64,000 nt of DNA from Flavobacterium sp. CFS9 (GTDB lineage: Bacteria; Bacteroidota; Bacteroidia; Flavobacteriales; Flavobacteriaceae). The stretch covers positions 3,720,001-3,784,000 of the forward strand of contig NZ_AP031573.1 of NCBI RefSeq assembly GCF_041154745.1, written 5' to 3'. Shown here piece after piece: positions 54,207 to 63,486 of the stretch. How positions within the stretch are numbered: the first letter of the stretch is position 1; each line of letters begins with the position of its first letter. The notes under the pieces were generated by a model, which saw only the letters and a program-made list of their open reading frames with translations, was not told where the DNA came from and did no database searches. The position numbers were made by a program, and so were the translations under genes.

Positions 54207-55187
54207 TTATGGTGTAGCTGGAACCTCAAGAATTCCATAATTGTAAATAGTTGGTAATTTAAAACTACTGTTGGCTCTTGTGAGTTTTACACCTTTAAGA
54301 ACAATCTTGTGGAAATAAGTACTTCCAACAAGAGTTGTACTGACTTCGATAATTCCACTTACATTTTCTACACCGTTATCTGCGATCCATATTTCGTTTA
54401 CAGTCGGTTTCGTAGGTAAGGGTGAAGCACAGAAATAATCTTGAGTTAAGGAGCCGTCGTTGTAAGTACGCAGTAAAACTTTGTTTAGTGTGGCACTGAT
54501 CAAACCTTTTTTAGGCTGGTTAGAAGGTGTAACTACGTTTTCGAGTAACTTAGGATCAATACTGTCAATTGTTATCGCAGTTGAGGCGCTAAAGTTGTAC
54601 AGTTGTTTTGATGTTGTGCATTGTCTGACTACTCCCAGAAAAGTAGCATTTGGAGAGTTGTAAGTAGTTTTGAAAGTACCAAAAGGGTACTCAACTTCTA
54701 CTTGTGGACCTGAGGGTTTTAAGAAAGTAATGTTTTGAAAAACGAGATTATGATTATAACCTGTGATAGTAGAACTTCCATCAGGATTATCTGTGATTGC
54801 TGCCGTACTGATATCGACAATTTTTCCGGCAGTAGCCTGCCACTCTTCTGTTACAGCTGGTGTCGTTGGTGGTATTGCGCCGCAGATATTGTCAACAGCT
54901 ACCAGACCATTATAAGCTCTGTATACGACACGTGTCGTGGTATTATTAATGTCGTAAGTCAATGGTTTGCCGGGTACCGTTGCGTCATTCGTAAGGGTAT
55001 TAGGAGGCAATTGAATTAACAGTGATTCCTGTTTTTTAAGTTTGTATATAAGGCTGTTGGTTGTAGTATTGCAGGTTGCTGCTGTGATACTAGGATCACT
55101 AAAGTCAATCGTATCAACCACTAAATCTCCATCGTCACAGCCGTTTAATAAAAGCGCAAAGAAGAGAAGGCTTGCATATTTTTTCAT
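54207..55187 (-). CDS. lipoprotein with an internal duplication
   Basis: From the ATG at 55187 the product is 326 residues with a lipobox signal (MKKYASLLFFALLLNGCDD, Cys at about 17). I do not recognise the family. Two similar halves can be seen. In the first, YRAYNGLVAVDNICGAIP, TEEWQATAGKIVDIS and LVFQNITF; in the second, LRTYNDGSLTQDYFCASP, NEIWIADNGVENVSG and IVLKGVKL. Each half has one Cys at the same place. A frame open further upstream (to 55385) lacks the signal peptide at its N-terminus and is not favoured. Likely outer-membrane-anchored. Confidence 0.8.
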   Translation of the reverse strand: MKKYASLLFFALLLNGCDDGDLVVDTIDFSDPSITAATCNTTTNSLIYKLKKQESLLIQLPPNTLTNDATVPGKPLTYDINNTTTRVVYRAYNGLVAVDNICGAIPPTTPAVTEEWQATAGKIVDISTAAITDNPDGSSTITGYNHNLVFQNITFLKPSGPQVEVEYPFGTFKTTYNSPNATFLGVVRQCTTSKQLYNFSASTAITIDSIDPKLLENVVTPSNQPKKGLISATLNKVLLRTYNDGSLTQDYFCASPLPTKPTVNEIWIADNGVENVSGIIEVSTTLVGSTYFHKIVLKGVKLTRANSSFKLPTIYNYGILEVPATP

Positions 55188-55243
55188 CGTAATTTTATTT
55201 GAGGTCAAAAATAGTGAAAAATTTGGCAAATGATATTCAAGAT

Positions 55244-55269
55244 TTGACAATTGATATTTCTTAACTTTG
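55244..55269 (+). promoter_or_regulatory. promoter of the cysteine desulfurase gene, almost at the start codon
   Basis: TTG (55244-55246) and TAACTTTG (55262-55269) are separated by 15 bases, and the ATG at 55275 is only six bases beyond. The message would be leaderless or nearly so. Confidence 0.55.
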
Positions 55270-55274
55270 CAGAG

Positions 55275-56399
55275 ATGAAAAAAGTATACCTCGATAACGC
55301 CTCTACAACCGCAATGCGCCCTGAAGTGATTCAGGAAATGATAAAAGTGATGACCGAAGATTTTGGAAATCCGTCTTCTACACACAGTTTTGGAAGAAAT
55401 GGAAAGACTATTTTAGAGCTTTCCAGAAAGAGTATTGCGAAGTATTTAAATTGTACAGCACAGGAGATTATTTTCACCTCAGGAGGAACTGAGGCTGACA
55501 ATTGGATCCTTCGTTCGGCAGTGGAAGATCTTAAAGCAGAACGCATTATTACAACCAGAATTGAGCATCATGCAGTGTTGCATACTGCACAGGTTCTGGA
55601 GTCAGAATACAATGTTCAGTTAGATTACGTAAATGTAAATCCCGACGGAAGTATCGATTTAACTCATCTGTCGAATTTACTAGCTGAAGACAAAAAGACA
55701 ATTGTCAGTCTGATGCATGTAAACAACGAAACCGGAGCTGTTTTGGATCTGGAAAGAGTTGGTGTAATTTGTAAGCAGTATAATGCATTGTTTCATTCGG
55801 ATACTGTTCAGTCTGTTGGGAAAACTGAGATCGATCTGCAAAAAATCCCCGTTGATTTTATTGTAGCAAGTGCGCATAAATTTCACGGTCCAAAAGGAGT
55901 CGGGTTTGCATTTGTTCGAAAAAATTCAGGATTACAGCCTTTGATTTTTGGAGGAGAGCAGGAAAAAGGTCTGCGTGCCGGTACAGAAGCCGTGCATCAG
56001 ATTGCCGGAATGGCGAAAGCTTTGTCTCTTTCATATGAGAATTTAGACGCTGAAAGAAACTATATTTCAGGCTTGAGAAGTTATCTTATTGAGCAGCTGG
56101 AAACTCATTTTCCGGGTTTCAGAATCAATGGGAAAAAGGATGATTTTTATAACATCATCAATGTTATTCTGCCGTTTTCAGCAGATAAAACTTCGATGCT
56201 TTTATTTAGTTTAGACATGAAAGGAATTGCAGTTTCCAGAGGCAGTGCCTGTCAGTCCGGGAGTGTGAAACCATCACATGTCTTGAAAGAAATGCTTTCG
56301 GAGGCTGATTTAAAACTACCAAATCTCCGAATTTCATTTAGTCATTTCAATACCAAGGAAGATATTGACTGGTTGATTGAGAGTTTAAAAGGTGTTTAA
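55275..56399 (+). CDS. cysteine desulfurase (NifS/IscS type)
   Basis: From the ATG at 55275 (MKKVYLDNASTTAMRPE) the product is 374 residues. It is a PLP enzyme that removes sulfur from cysteine for Fe-S cluster or tRNA thiolation; the active-site Lys is in VASAHKFHGPKG and the catalytic Cys in SRGSACQSGSVKPSHVL. No isc or suf neighbours are in the window. It is not obviously SufS, whose C-terminal pattern differs. Confidence 0.93.
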   Translation: MKKVYLDNASTTAMRPEVIQEMIKVMTEDFGNPSSTHSFGRNGKTILELSRKSIAKYLNCTAQEIIFTSGGTEADNWILRSAVEDLKAERIITTRIEHHAVLHTAQVLESEYNVQLDYVNVNPDGSIDLTHLSNLLAEDKKTIVSLMHVNNETGAVLDLERVGVICKQYNALFHSDTVQSVGKTEIDLQKIPVDFIVASAHKFHGPKGVGFAFVRKNSGLQPLIFGGEQEKGLRAGTEAVHQIAGMAKALSLSYENLDAERNYISGLRSYLIEQLETHFPGFRINGKKDDFYNIINVILPFSADKTSMLLFSLDMKGIAVSRGSACQSGSVKPSHVLKEMLSEADLKLPNLRISFSHFNTKEDIDWLIESLKGV

Positions 56400-56406
56400 A
56401 GTTTTA

Positions 56407-56450
56407 AGTTTCAGGTTTCGTGTAGAACTTGAAACCTGAAACCTGAAACA
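56407..56450. repeat. TTTCAGG 7-bp inverted repeat, possible terminator
   Basis: AGTTTCAGGTTTC on the left can pair with GAAACCTGAAAC(C) units on the right, between converging genes. The 7-bp unit equals the one near 36590. It may double as a terminator. Confidence 0.7.
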
Positions 56451-56456
56451 AAAAAA

Positions 56457-57017
56457 TTATTTACGAATCACTTTTACCTGTGAATCATTAGTGAGCTTTA
56501 TAATGGTTGATGGTTTTCCGGCAATTCTGTCGTGATACAGGTTTACTACATAGTCTACACCATTTACAATTTCCGGATTGATGTCTTTGAAGCCAATAGG
56601 AGTAGGTTGTCCAGAAATATTAGCTGAAGTCGAAACTAATGGTTTTTTCATTCGTTCCAATAATTTAAAACAGAATGGTTCTTTTACCAGACGAACAGCA
56701 AGCGAATTGTCGGCAGCGATGATATTTGGAGCAACATTGCGTGGTTCATCCAAAATTAAGGTGGTTGGTTTTTCGGATAAGTCTAAAATTTGCCAGGCTA
56801 CTTCAGGGATGTTTTTAAATACATTGTACATCATTTTTTCACCATTCATCAATACAATCATGCTTTGTGTTTCAGCACGCTGTTTGAGTTTGTATATTTT
56901 GGCAACAGCCTCAGGATTTGTTGCGTCACAGCCAATTCCCCAAACCGTATCAGTAGGGTAGAGAATGATTCCTCCTTCTTTTATGACCTCGTACGCTTTG
57001 ATTATTTCTTCGTTCAT
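56457..57017 (-). CDS. tsaC: threonylcarbamoyladenylate synthase
   Basis: From the ATG at 57017 the product is 186 residues of the TsaC/YrdC/Sua5 family: YPTDTVWGIGCDATNPEAV, the KLKQRAETQ segment and PLVSTSANISGQPTP. It makes the threonylcarbamoyl-AMP used for the t6A base of tRNA. The start overlaps the 3' end of the DUF4422 gene by a few bases only if the earlier ATG at 57029 is used. Confidence 0.92.
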   Translation of the reverse strand: MNEEIIKAYEVIKEGGIILYPTDTVWGIGCDATNPEAVAKIYKLKQRAETQSMIVLMNGEKMMYNVFKNIPEVAWQILDLSEKPTTLILDEPRNVAPNIIAADNSLAVRLVKEPFCFKLLERMKKPLVSTSANISGQPTPIGFKDINPEIVNGVDYVVNLYHDRIAGKPSTIIKLTNDSQVKVIRK

Positions 57018-57018
57018 A

Positions 57019-57783
57019 TTACAAGTCAATTATTCTGTATGATGGAATTCCTTTGATTTTAAACTTATGGTGATACATGTAAAGATTGATTAGTCTTTCT
57101 GAAATAAAACCAAAAATTCGGGCCTGATAAGCATCTTCCGGGATCGTAATTCGGGATTCTAATTCAAATAAAATGGAGAAAAGCCAGGCATAATAGCTGT
57201 CGAATTTTTCTTTTGAGCTAACCATCATATTTCCCATGTGGAAAAGGGTTCCTTCATCCAAAAATTGGGTAATACTGTCTTTATATTCCGGATATTTCTC
57301 CAAAATGATCTGTTTGGTTAGATCCCAGTCCTCTTTTCGGTGTTCCTCACAGTAGTTATCAGTCAAAGATCCTTTTTTGAACTTATAAGGACGGCATAGA
57401 ATTACGTCGTATTCTGAAAGAATAGAAGCTATTTTTTTTTCCAGTTTTTCAGAAGAGGTATTGAATAGCTTGGTCTTTTTGAAATCTTCGTTTTTGATTT
57501 TTTTCTGTGCCGAAGGTTTTAAATTGTACCAGTCGTTGTAAAAGTTGAGATATCTTCTGTAATGACAAATCCCTACGTAATCAGCTTCTTTTTCGTTTTT
57601 CCAAATCCAGTAAGCAGCTGTCAATTCACAGTAATTACTGTTTTTGTTTCCAATATTGTCCTGTGTATTGTCTCTTAAGATAGTATCAGTGATTGATGGA
57701 TTTGTTCCCACCTGAATCGGAACCAAAACATCATTAGATAATACAGGGTTTTCTTTATGAGTTACGATAAAAATCTTAATCAT
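57019..57783 (-). CDS. DUF4422 glycosyltransferase-like protein
   Basis: The 254-residue product begins MIKIFIVTHKENPVLSNDV and has the DUF4422 hallmarks YCELTAAYWIWKN and DYVGICHYRRYL. Members occur in capsule and O-antigen loci and are thought to be glycosyltransferases. It overlaps the upstream glf gene by eight bases, suggesting joint expression and a possible galactofuranosyl transfer role, which is inferred from position only. Confidence 0.88.
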   Translation of the reverse strand: MIKIFIVTHKENPVLSNDVLVPIQVGTNPSITDTILRDNTQDNIGNKNSNYCELTAAYWIWKNEKEADYVGICHYRRYLNFYNDWYNLKPSAQKKIKNEDFKKTKLFNTSSEKLEKKIASILSEYDVILCRPYKFKKGSLTDNYCEEHRKEDWDLTKQIILEKYPEYKDSITQFLDEGTLFHMGNMMVSSKEKFDSYYAWLFSILFELESRITIPEDAYQARIFGFISERLINLYMYHHKFKIKGIPSYRIIDL

Positions 57784-58888
57784 TATTCAGTTCTGTTTTA
57801 GATCTTTTTAAAGCTATTGCGATTATTTGATGCATGTCGTAATATCTGTATTCTGATAATCTTCCTCCAAATATTACATTCTTTTCTTCTAAAGACAGTT
57901 TTTTGTACTCTTCAAACAAGGCTTGGTTTTTAGCATCGTTTATAGGATAAAACGCTTCATTAGAAGGGTTCCATTCGCATGGATATTCTTTTGTAATAAC
58001 AGTTTTGCTTTGTTTGCCAAATTCAAAATGTTTGTGCTCAATTATTCTGGTAAAAGGGTAACTGGCGTCGTTGTAATTAACAACAGCATTTCCTTGGAAA
58101 TTGTCTGTATCGAGAACTTCATTTTCAAATTGTAGAGATCTGTATTCCAGAACCCCTAATTTGTAATCGAAATATTCGTCAATCTTTCCGGAATACACAA
58201 TTTTATCAGCAAGTCCGTCAAATTTCGCCCGGTCTGAAAAGTAATTGGTATTGGTTACCACTTCAATTCCGTCTAATAATTTGTCAATTAATTTATTGTA
58301 ACCGCCAATAGGGATTCCCTGATAAGTGTCGTTAAAATAGTTATTGTCAAAAGTGAATCTAACCGGAAGTCTTTTGATGATAAAAGCAGGTAATTCAGTG
58401 GCTTTTCTTCCCCACTGTTTTTCAGTATATTCTTTTATAAAATAATCGTAGATGTCTTTACCGACAAGACTTAATGCTTGTTCTTCCAGATTTTTCGGGT
58501 CTTTTACTCCGTAAGCTGCTACTTGTTCTTCTATTTTTGCTTTGGCTTCCTGAGGTGTTTTTGTTCCCCAAAGCTGGTAGAAAGTATTCATGTTAAAAGG
58601 TAAATTGTACATTTTACCTTTAGAGAGTGACATCGGAGAGTTGGTAAAGTTATTGAATTCAACAAATTGATTCACATAATCCCATATCGCTTTATCGTTG
58701 GTATGAAAAATATGTGCACCATATTTATGAACATTAATCCCTTCGATATTTTCACAATATATATTTCCTCCTATATGGTCTCTTTTGTCAATTACCAGAC
58801 ATTTTTTGCCTGCTTTTTTTGCTTCATGAGCGAACACACTGCCGTAAAGACCTGATCCAATTATTAAATAGTCATATTGCTTTTTCAT
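57776..58888 (-). CDS. glf: UDP-galactopyranose mutase
   Basis: The 370-residue flavoenzyme interconverts UDP-galactopyranose and UDP-galactofuranose. The FAD-binding start is YDYLIIGSGLYGSVFAHEAKK, with the conserved GGNIYCENIEGINVHKYGAHIFHT loop and a C-terminal GRLSEYRYYDMHQ segment. Its presence implies galactofuranose in the cell-surface glycan. The -7 element at 58893-58900 is nearly adjacent to the start codon. Confidence 0.95.
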   Translation of the reverse strand: MKKQYDYLIIGSGLYGSVFAHEAKKAGKKCLVIDKRDHIGGNIYCENIEGINVHKYGAHIFHTNDKAIWDYVNQFVEFNNFTNSPMSLSKGKMYNLPFNMNTFYQLWGTKTPQEAKAKIEEQVAAYGVKDPKNLEEQALSLVGKDIYDYFIKEYTEKQWGRKATELPAFIIKRLPVRFTFDNNYFNDTYQGIPIGGYNKLIDKLLDGIEVVTNTNYFSDRAKFDGLADKIVYSGKIDEYFDYKLGVLEYRSLQFENEVLDTDNFQGNAVVNYNDASYPFTRIIEHKHFEFGKQSKTVITKEYPCEWNPSNEAFYPINDAKNQALFEEYKKLSLEEKNVIFGGRLSEYRYYDMHQIIAIALKRSKTELNND

Positions 58889-58892
58889 GATG

Positions 58893-58922
58893 CAAAAGTA
58901 GAGATTAATTAGTAAATTGCAA
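58893..58922 (-). promoter_or_regulatory. Bacteroidota-type promoter of glf, very short leader
   Basis: On the minus strand TTG (58922-58920) and TACTTTTG (58900-58893) are separated by 19 bases, matching the consensus. The start codon at 58888 is four bases past the element, so the message is probably leaderless or nearly so. Confidence 0.7.
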
Positions 58923-58940
58923 CAAATTACAAAAGTAAAA

Positions 58941-59819
58941 ATGGCAGGAAAAATACAAGTAGGATATCTGGTTTCGTATGATTATGAGTTATTAAAAACA
59001 TCACTTCCAACAGTGTATAACGATGCAGATGAAGTTTTTGTCGCCATTGATAAAAATAGAAATACCTGGAACGGAGGAAGCTTTACGATCGACGCTTCTT
59101 TTTTTGAATGGATTAAGGATTTTGACGTTGATAAGAAGGTAGTGATTTACGAAGATGATTTTTATGTTCCGGCTTTAACTACAATGGAATGTGAAATCAG
59201 AGAGCGAAAAATGCTTGCTGAAAAAATGGGCATTGGCAACTGGATTGTTCAGGTAGATTGCGACGAGTATTTTGTTGATTTTAAAAAGTTTGTCTCAGAT
59301 TTAAGACGATACGATTCCTATCTTATGAATCCCGAAAAACATCCTATTCAAATATGTGCTTTCTGGGTTATGCTTTATAAGTATACAGATCAGGGTATTT
59401 TATATGTAGATAAACCGCTGAAAGCAATTTTTGCGACAAACTATCCTAATTATAAAAGCGGACGCAGAATCAAAGAGCGTCAGATTTATACCAATAATAT
59501 TGTTTTGCATGAATCGTTGTCAAGAACTGAGGCTGATTTGCGTTTCAAACTCGAAAACTGGGGACATAATGTAGATGTAGATAAAGGATTTTTGGACAAA
59601 TGGCTTGTGGTAAATGAAAACAATTATAAAGAATATAAAGATTTTTACTATTTACAGCCTAAAAGATGGAAGAAATTAGGATTTTTCTCGACTAAAAGCA
59701 TCCCTCAGATAAAAGAGATCATTGAGAAAGAAAAAAGACTGAATGTATCGAAGTTCAATCTCTATTTTAAAAATTTCGGACAGTGGCTGAAATATTCACT
59801 GAAGAAAAAGAAGGCATAA
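58941..59819 (+). CDS. probable GT-A glycosyltransferase
   Basis: From the ATG at 58941 the product is 292 residues. It has a glycosyltransferase family 2-like start (KIQVGYLVSYDYELLKTSLP) and a DxD-like motif in VQVDCDEYFVDFKKF. Beyond this I do not recognise a named family. Genes beside it (glf, DUF4422, InaA-type kinase) point to surface-glycan assembly. The frame is open upstream to a TTG at 58917, but the additional eight residues add nothing familiar. Confidence 0.75.
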   Translation: MAGKIQVGYLVSYDYELLKTSLPTVYNDADEVFVAIDKNRNTWNGGSFTIDASFFEWIKDFDVDKKVVIYEDDFYVPALTTMECEIRERKMLAEKMGIGNWIVQVDCDEYFVDFKKFVSDLRRYDSYLMNPEKHPIQICAFWVMLYKYTDQGILYVDKPLKAIFATNYPNYKSGRRIKERQIYTNNIVLHESLSRTEADLRFKLENWGHNVDVDKGFLDKWLVVNENNYKEYKDFYYLQPKRWKKLGFFSTKSIPQIKEIIEKEKRLNVSKFNLYFKNFGQWLKYSLKKKKA

Positions 59820-59850
59820 GGTAATTTTTATTTCGTTTTTGCTCTCATAA

Positions 59851-59882
59851 TTGATTTTTCTTAATTATTAAGGTTATTTTTG
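59851..59882 (+). promoter_or_regulatory. Bacteroidota-type promoter of the InaA-type kinase
   Basis: TTG (59851-59853) and TATTTTTG (59875-59882) are separated by 21 bases; the start codon is about 120 bases downstream. Confidence 0.65.
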
Positions 59883-60003
59883 CTTCCTTCCATTTCCTCC
59901 TGGAATTGCAGACTATTGAACTGCTTTTCGATGCTTTGGTTTGAATAGAATAAACGGTTGAGCATTGGAAATGGATAATAAATTAATATCAAAGTTATAG
60001 TTA

Positions 60004-60774
60004 ATGATCTCAAAATTTAGATTTTCAACAGCGGTAAAAAGTTCCAGAGACATTCTGACTTTTATCAAAGATTTTAATACTTCAGGCGAGTTGTTTGGAA
60101 ATGGAGACCGAAATGTTATTAAGTTGTTTGATCTCGAGGGAAAAAAAGTCAACATTAAATCCTTTAAAATTCCGAATTTAATTAACAAAGTAGCTTACCG
60201 CTATTTTAGAAAATCAAAGGCAAGACGTTCGTACGAATACGCTACAATTTTGTTGGAAAGAGGCATTGGAACTCCACAGCCCATAGCGTTTTTGGAAAAT
60301 TTTAATTTTGTAGGTCTGAGAGACAGTTACTATGCAAGTGAGCATCTGACAACTGATTTAACGTATAGAGAACTTGTAGAAATTCCGGACTATCCCGATC
60401 ATGATAATATACTGAGACAGTTTACCCGATTTAGTTTTGGCCTTCATGAAAAAGGAATTGAATTTTTGGATCACTCACCGGGAAACACATTGATTAAAAA
60501 GAAACAGGACGGAAATTATGAATTCTTTTTGGTCGATTTAAACCGAATGGAATTTCATGAATCAATGCCTTTTGAAATGCGTATGAAAAACCTGTGCCGT
60601 CTGACTCCGGTAAAAGATATGGTGGCGGTGATGAGTAACGAATATGCAAAGTTTTATAAAGAAGAATCCGAGCAAAAAATATTTGAAACTTTGTGGAAAT
60701 ATACTGCTGATTTTCAAGAGAAGTTTTACAGAAAAAAGCGCTTAAAAAAGAAGCTTAAGTTCTGGAAGAAGTAA
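60004..60774 (+). CDS. InaA/KdkA-type lipopolysaccharide kinase
   Basis: The 256-residue product is a small eukaryotic-type kinase fold of the InaA/WaaP/KdkA group. It has the catalytic-loop segment FLDHSPGNTLIKK and the metal-binding DLNRM (in VDLNRMEFHES). WaaP-type enzymes phosphorylate sugars such as Kdo or heptose in lipopolysaccharide core. Which sugar it acts on is unknown. Its 3' end overlaps the converging glycosyltransferase gene by 20 bases. Confidence 0.85.
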   Translation: MISKFRFSTAVKSSRDILTFIKDFNTSGELFGNGDRNVIKLFDLEGKKVNIKSFKIPNLINKVAYRYFRKSKARRSYEYATILLERGIGTPQPIAFLENFNFVGLRDSYYASEHLTTDLTYRELVEIPDYPDHDNILRQFTRFSFGLHEKGIEFLDHSPGNTLIKKKQDGNYEFFLVDLNRMEFHESMPFEMRMKNLCRLTPVKDMVAVMSNEYAKFYKEESEQKIFETLWKYTADFQEKFYRKKRLKKKLKFWKK

Positions 60775-61549
60775 TTCGGAAAAGCTCTTTATAGCGAACA
60801 AAAACGCTGTAAGCATTTAGATAACATATCGTGATTCCTTTGGCTCCGTCTAAAATGCCCAAACGAACTAAAAACTGATACAAAAAAGTATAAACAGGAT
60901 GGAAAATCATCAATAAACGTGATGGTTTCTGTCCTTTTTTTTGTTTTTCATTGGCCTTTAAAACTCCGTAACTGTACATTTTTGCTTTGTAGTCAGCATA
61001 AGAAGTGTACGAGAAATGAATGATCTTATTTTTTAAAGTTGCAATCGGCCCGTTCACGATCAGTTTTTCGTGTACCATTCTGTCCTGATTGTATCGACAG
61101 TGCGTTTTATTAAAAAGTCTGAAAATTTTATCCGTTTGCCAGCCGCTAAAATGAAGTTTACGGTTTTTGAACATGAAAGTTCTGTAAATGAAATAGGCAC
61201 TTGCCGTATCTTTTTGATTGATGGTGGCTGCAATTTCCAGCTTTAGTTCCGGAGTTAATCTTTCATCAGCATCGATGAATAAGATCCAGTCGTTTTTTGC
61301 CTGATCAATTGCAAAATTACGTTGTGAAGTGTAATTGACGAACGGATTCTGGATTACTTTTACATTTTTGAAAGATTCAATTATGCTCAGCGTTCGATCG
61401 GTACTGTATGAATCTACCACAATGATTTCATCGGCAAAATCGATATCTTCCAGTAATGATTTTATATGCTGTTCTTCATTAAGCGTAATAATCAAAACGG
61501 ACAATTTTTCCCTGTCAGCAGTATTCATAAGTTCTTCACTCATTTTCAA
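60755..61549 (-). CDS. WaaE-like glycosyltransferase family 2
   Basis: The 264-residue product has the GT-A start (LSVLIITLNEEQHIKSLLED), the DxD motif in LFIDADERLTPEL and the WaaE/KdtX-type ending. Enzymes of this subgroup add glucose to lipopolysaccharide core. The gene overlaps the GT9 gene by four bases (ATGA), indicating coupling. It may also transfer a different sugar. Confidence 0.88.
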   Translation of the reverse strand: MKMSEELMNTADREKLSVLIITLNEEQHIKSLLEDIDFADEIIVVDSYSTDRTLSIIESFKNVKVIQNPFVNYTSQRNFAIDQAKNDWILFIDADERLTPELKLEIAATINQKDTASAYFIYRTFMFKNRKLHFSGWQTDKIFRLFNKTHCRYNQDRMVHEKLIVNGPIATLKNKIIHFSYTSYADYKAKMYSYGVLKANEKQKKGQKPSRLLMIFHPVYTFLYQFLVRLGILDGAKGITICYLNAYSVFVRYKELFRITSSRT

Positions 61550-62610
61550 TTTTTATACTCCTGAAAATAAGTATCCAGTTTTTCAAGCATTAAAGGTAAA
61601 GGATACTCATCGTAGTATTGAAAAGTATGCTCCTTTATATATTGTTCGGTGTGTTGCTTGTATATTTCCGGTTTTAGATCTTTTAAGTGAATGGAGAAGT
61701 TTTTGGCTTCATTTTCAAATATTTGCCAGGTCTCTTTTCTAACAGATGGTGTGAATATGGAGAAGGTTGGAATTTCAAGTGCTTTAGCCATATTTACAGC
61801 TCCGCCTTCATTTCCAATCAGCATTTCGCATTGTGAAAGTAAAGCCAGAAAAGGTCTTAGTTCAGTACAGTACAAATCAAAAACGATGTGTTTTTTAGTT
61901 TCGGCACTGCAATGGTTGTATACTTCGAGAGCCTGTTCTTTTTGATCCGGGATATAATTGAAAATAATAGTAGCATTGGTTTTAGCAACTGTGAAATCGA
62001 TAATTTTGGCCATTCCTTCCAAAGGATATGTCTTATAAACTTCGCTTCCCAGAATTCCAAACATGATTAATGGCTTTTCCGTATCGACCTGATAGCTTTT
62101 TAGAAGCTTTTTTGCATCATCAATTTCAGATTCTTTTAAAAAGATTTTTGGTTTTACATCCGTAATCTTTTCAGAAATGAACGGTTTTAGAAGCATCAAA
62201 CGATTTTCGATAGCCAATCCGTGTTCTGATTCTACGGCATCTAAGCGTTCATAAGTGTAATTGTAGAATATTTTGGTGTACCATTTACGATACGAAACCT
62301 TATATTTTGCACCCGAAAACAACGTAATTAGATTAGTTTCCAGCTTAGAATAAACATCAATAACGGCATCGTATTTATTACGTCGAATTTGAAAAATAAA
62401 TTTAAACAGAGAAGGAGTTGATTTTCGAACCTTGTTGGATAAAGGAATAACGTTATCAATATTCTTGTTCTCTTTTAGTACATCCACAGAATTTGGATAA
62501 CACATATAATCGATAACCGAATCCGGATATTTGGTTTTTAGATTATTACAGATTATAGTGCTCGTTAATACATCTCCAATTCTTTTTTGCTGAATGACTA
62601 ATATTCTCAT
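61546..62610 (-). CDS. glycosyltransferase family 9 (heptosyltransferase-like)
   Basis: The 354-residue product starts MRILVIQQKRIGDVLTSTII, the family 9 acceptor-side motif, and has the nucleotide-sugar motif NEGGAVNMAKALEIPTFSIF in the C-terminal half. Family 9 enzymes are ADP-heptose:LPS transferases, though Bacteroidota members may use other donors. It is the first gene of a two-gene unit with the GT2 downstream. Confidence 0.88.
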   Translation of the reverse strand: MRILVIQQKRIGDVLTSTIICNNLKTKYPDSVIDYMCYPNSVDVLKENKNIDNVIPLSNKVRKSTPSLFKFIFQIRRNKYDAVIDVYSKLETNLITLFSGAKYKVSYRKWYTKIFYNYTYERLDAVESEHGLAIENRLMLLKPFISEKITDVKPKIFLKESEIDDAKKLLKSYQVDTEKPLIMFGILGSEVYKTYPLEGMAKIIDFTVAKTNATIIFNYIPDQKEQALEVYNHCSAETKKHIVFDLYCTELRPFLALLSQCEMLIGNEGGAVNMAKALEIPTFSIFTPSVRKETWQIFENEAKNFSIHLKDLKPEIYKQHTEQYIKEHTFQYYDEYPLPLMLEKLDTYFQEYKN

Positions 62611-62662
62611 TTATTTAAAATTCAATTTGTGGGCTAAATTAGTAATAATTTTATAAAGTGTG

Positions 62663-62692
62663 CAAACGTATGATTAAGATAAGGTAACTACA
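62663..62692 (-). promoter_or_regulatory. Bacteroidota-type promoter of the GT9-GT2 unit
   Basis: Minus strand TTG (62692-62690) and TACGTTTG (62670-62663) are separated by 19 bases; the start codon 62610 is about 53 bases beyond. Confidence 0.7.
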
Positions 62693-62703
62693 ATAAAAAG
62701 TTC

Positions 62704-62711
62704 TATTTTTG
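62704..62711 (+). promoter_or_regulatory. TAnnTTTG -7 element of the divergent GT2 gene
   Basis: TATTTTTG, 26 bases before the start codon at 62737. The -33 TTG is not clear. Confidence 0.45.
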
Positions 62712-62736
62712 TAAAAAAACAAATTCCCCCAAGAAA

Positions 62737-63486
62737 ATGCAGATAAGTGGTCTTGTTATTACTTTCAATGAAGAGAAAAATATCGGTAAATGTATAGATG
62801 CTTTACTAAAAGTGTGTGATGAAGTAATTGTAGTAGATTCGTTCAGTAAAGACCGAACTGTTGAAATTGCCAAAGAAAAAGGAGCAATTGTTGTAGAACA
62901 AGCTTTTTTAGGTGATGGTCCGCAACGCACTCATGGTTTGCCATATTGCAAAAATGACTGGATTTTAAATCTTGATGCTGATGAGTTTCTGGATAAAGAT
63001 GCAGAAAAATTTATAACAGATAAAAAGTACCTTGAGGGAAATTATGATGCTTTTAGTTTCAGAGTAAAAAACTTTTTAGCCGATAAACTTATCAATTTTT
63101 CAGGATGGTATCCGGACCATAAAGTTCGTTTTTTCAATAAACAGACAGCGCATCCTTCTGATTCTAAGGTGCATCAGAAAATAATCACTCAAAACGAGAA
63201 GAAAGTTGCCGTGCACATCCTGCACTACGGTTGGGATTCTTTAGATCAAATTATTGCAAAAAAGAATCAATATTCCGGTTGGCATGCACAGCAATTGTTT
63301 GACCAGGGGGAAAGAATATCGGCAATTAAGCCAGTTATCAATGGAGCAGTTGCGTTTATCAGATGTTACTTTTTTAAGAAAGGTATTTTTAATGGTATAG
63401 ACGGTTTGTCGATAGCCATGATTCAGAGTTTCTTTTCTTATATGAAATATGCTAAGCTTTTAAAACTTCAAAAGAGGCTAAAATAA
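62737..63486 (+). CDS. WaaE-like glycosyltransferase family 2
   Basis: The 249-residue product begins MQISGLVITFNEEKNIGKCI and has the DxD motif in LNLDADEFLDKD, with the WaaE-like acceptor segment INFSGWYPDHKVRFFN. It resembles the GT2 at 60755-61549 in length and layout, so the two may be an old duplicate pair acting on neighbouring sugars. Expected to act at the inner face of the inner membrane on lipid-linked or core glycan. Confidence 0.88.
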   Translation: MQISGLVITFNEEKNIGKCIDALLKVCDEVIVVDSFSKDRTVEIAKEKGAIVVEQAFLGDGPQRTHGLPYCKNDWILNLDADEFLDKDAEKFITDKKYLEGNYDAFSFRVKNFLADKLINFSGWYPDHKVRFFNKQTAHPSDSKVHQKIITQNEKKVAVHILHYGWDSLDQIIAKKNQYSGWHAQQLFDQGERISAIKPVINGAVAFIRCYFFKKGIFNGIDGLSIAMIQSFFSYMKYAKLLKLQKRLK

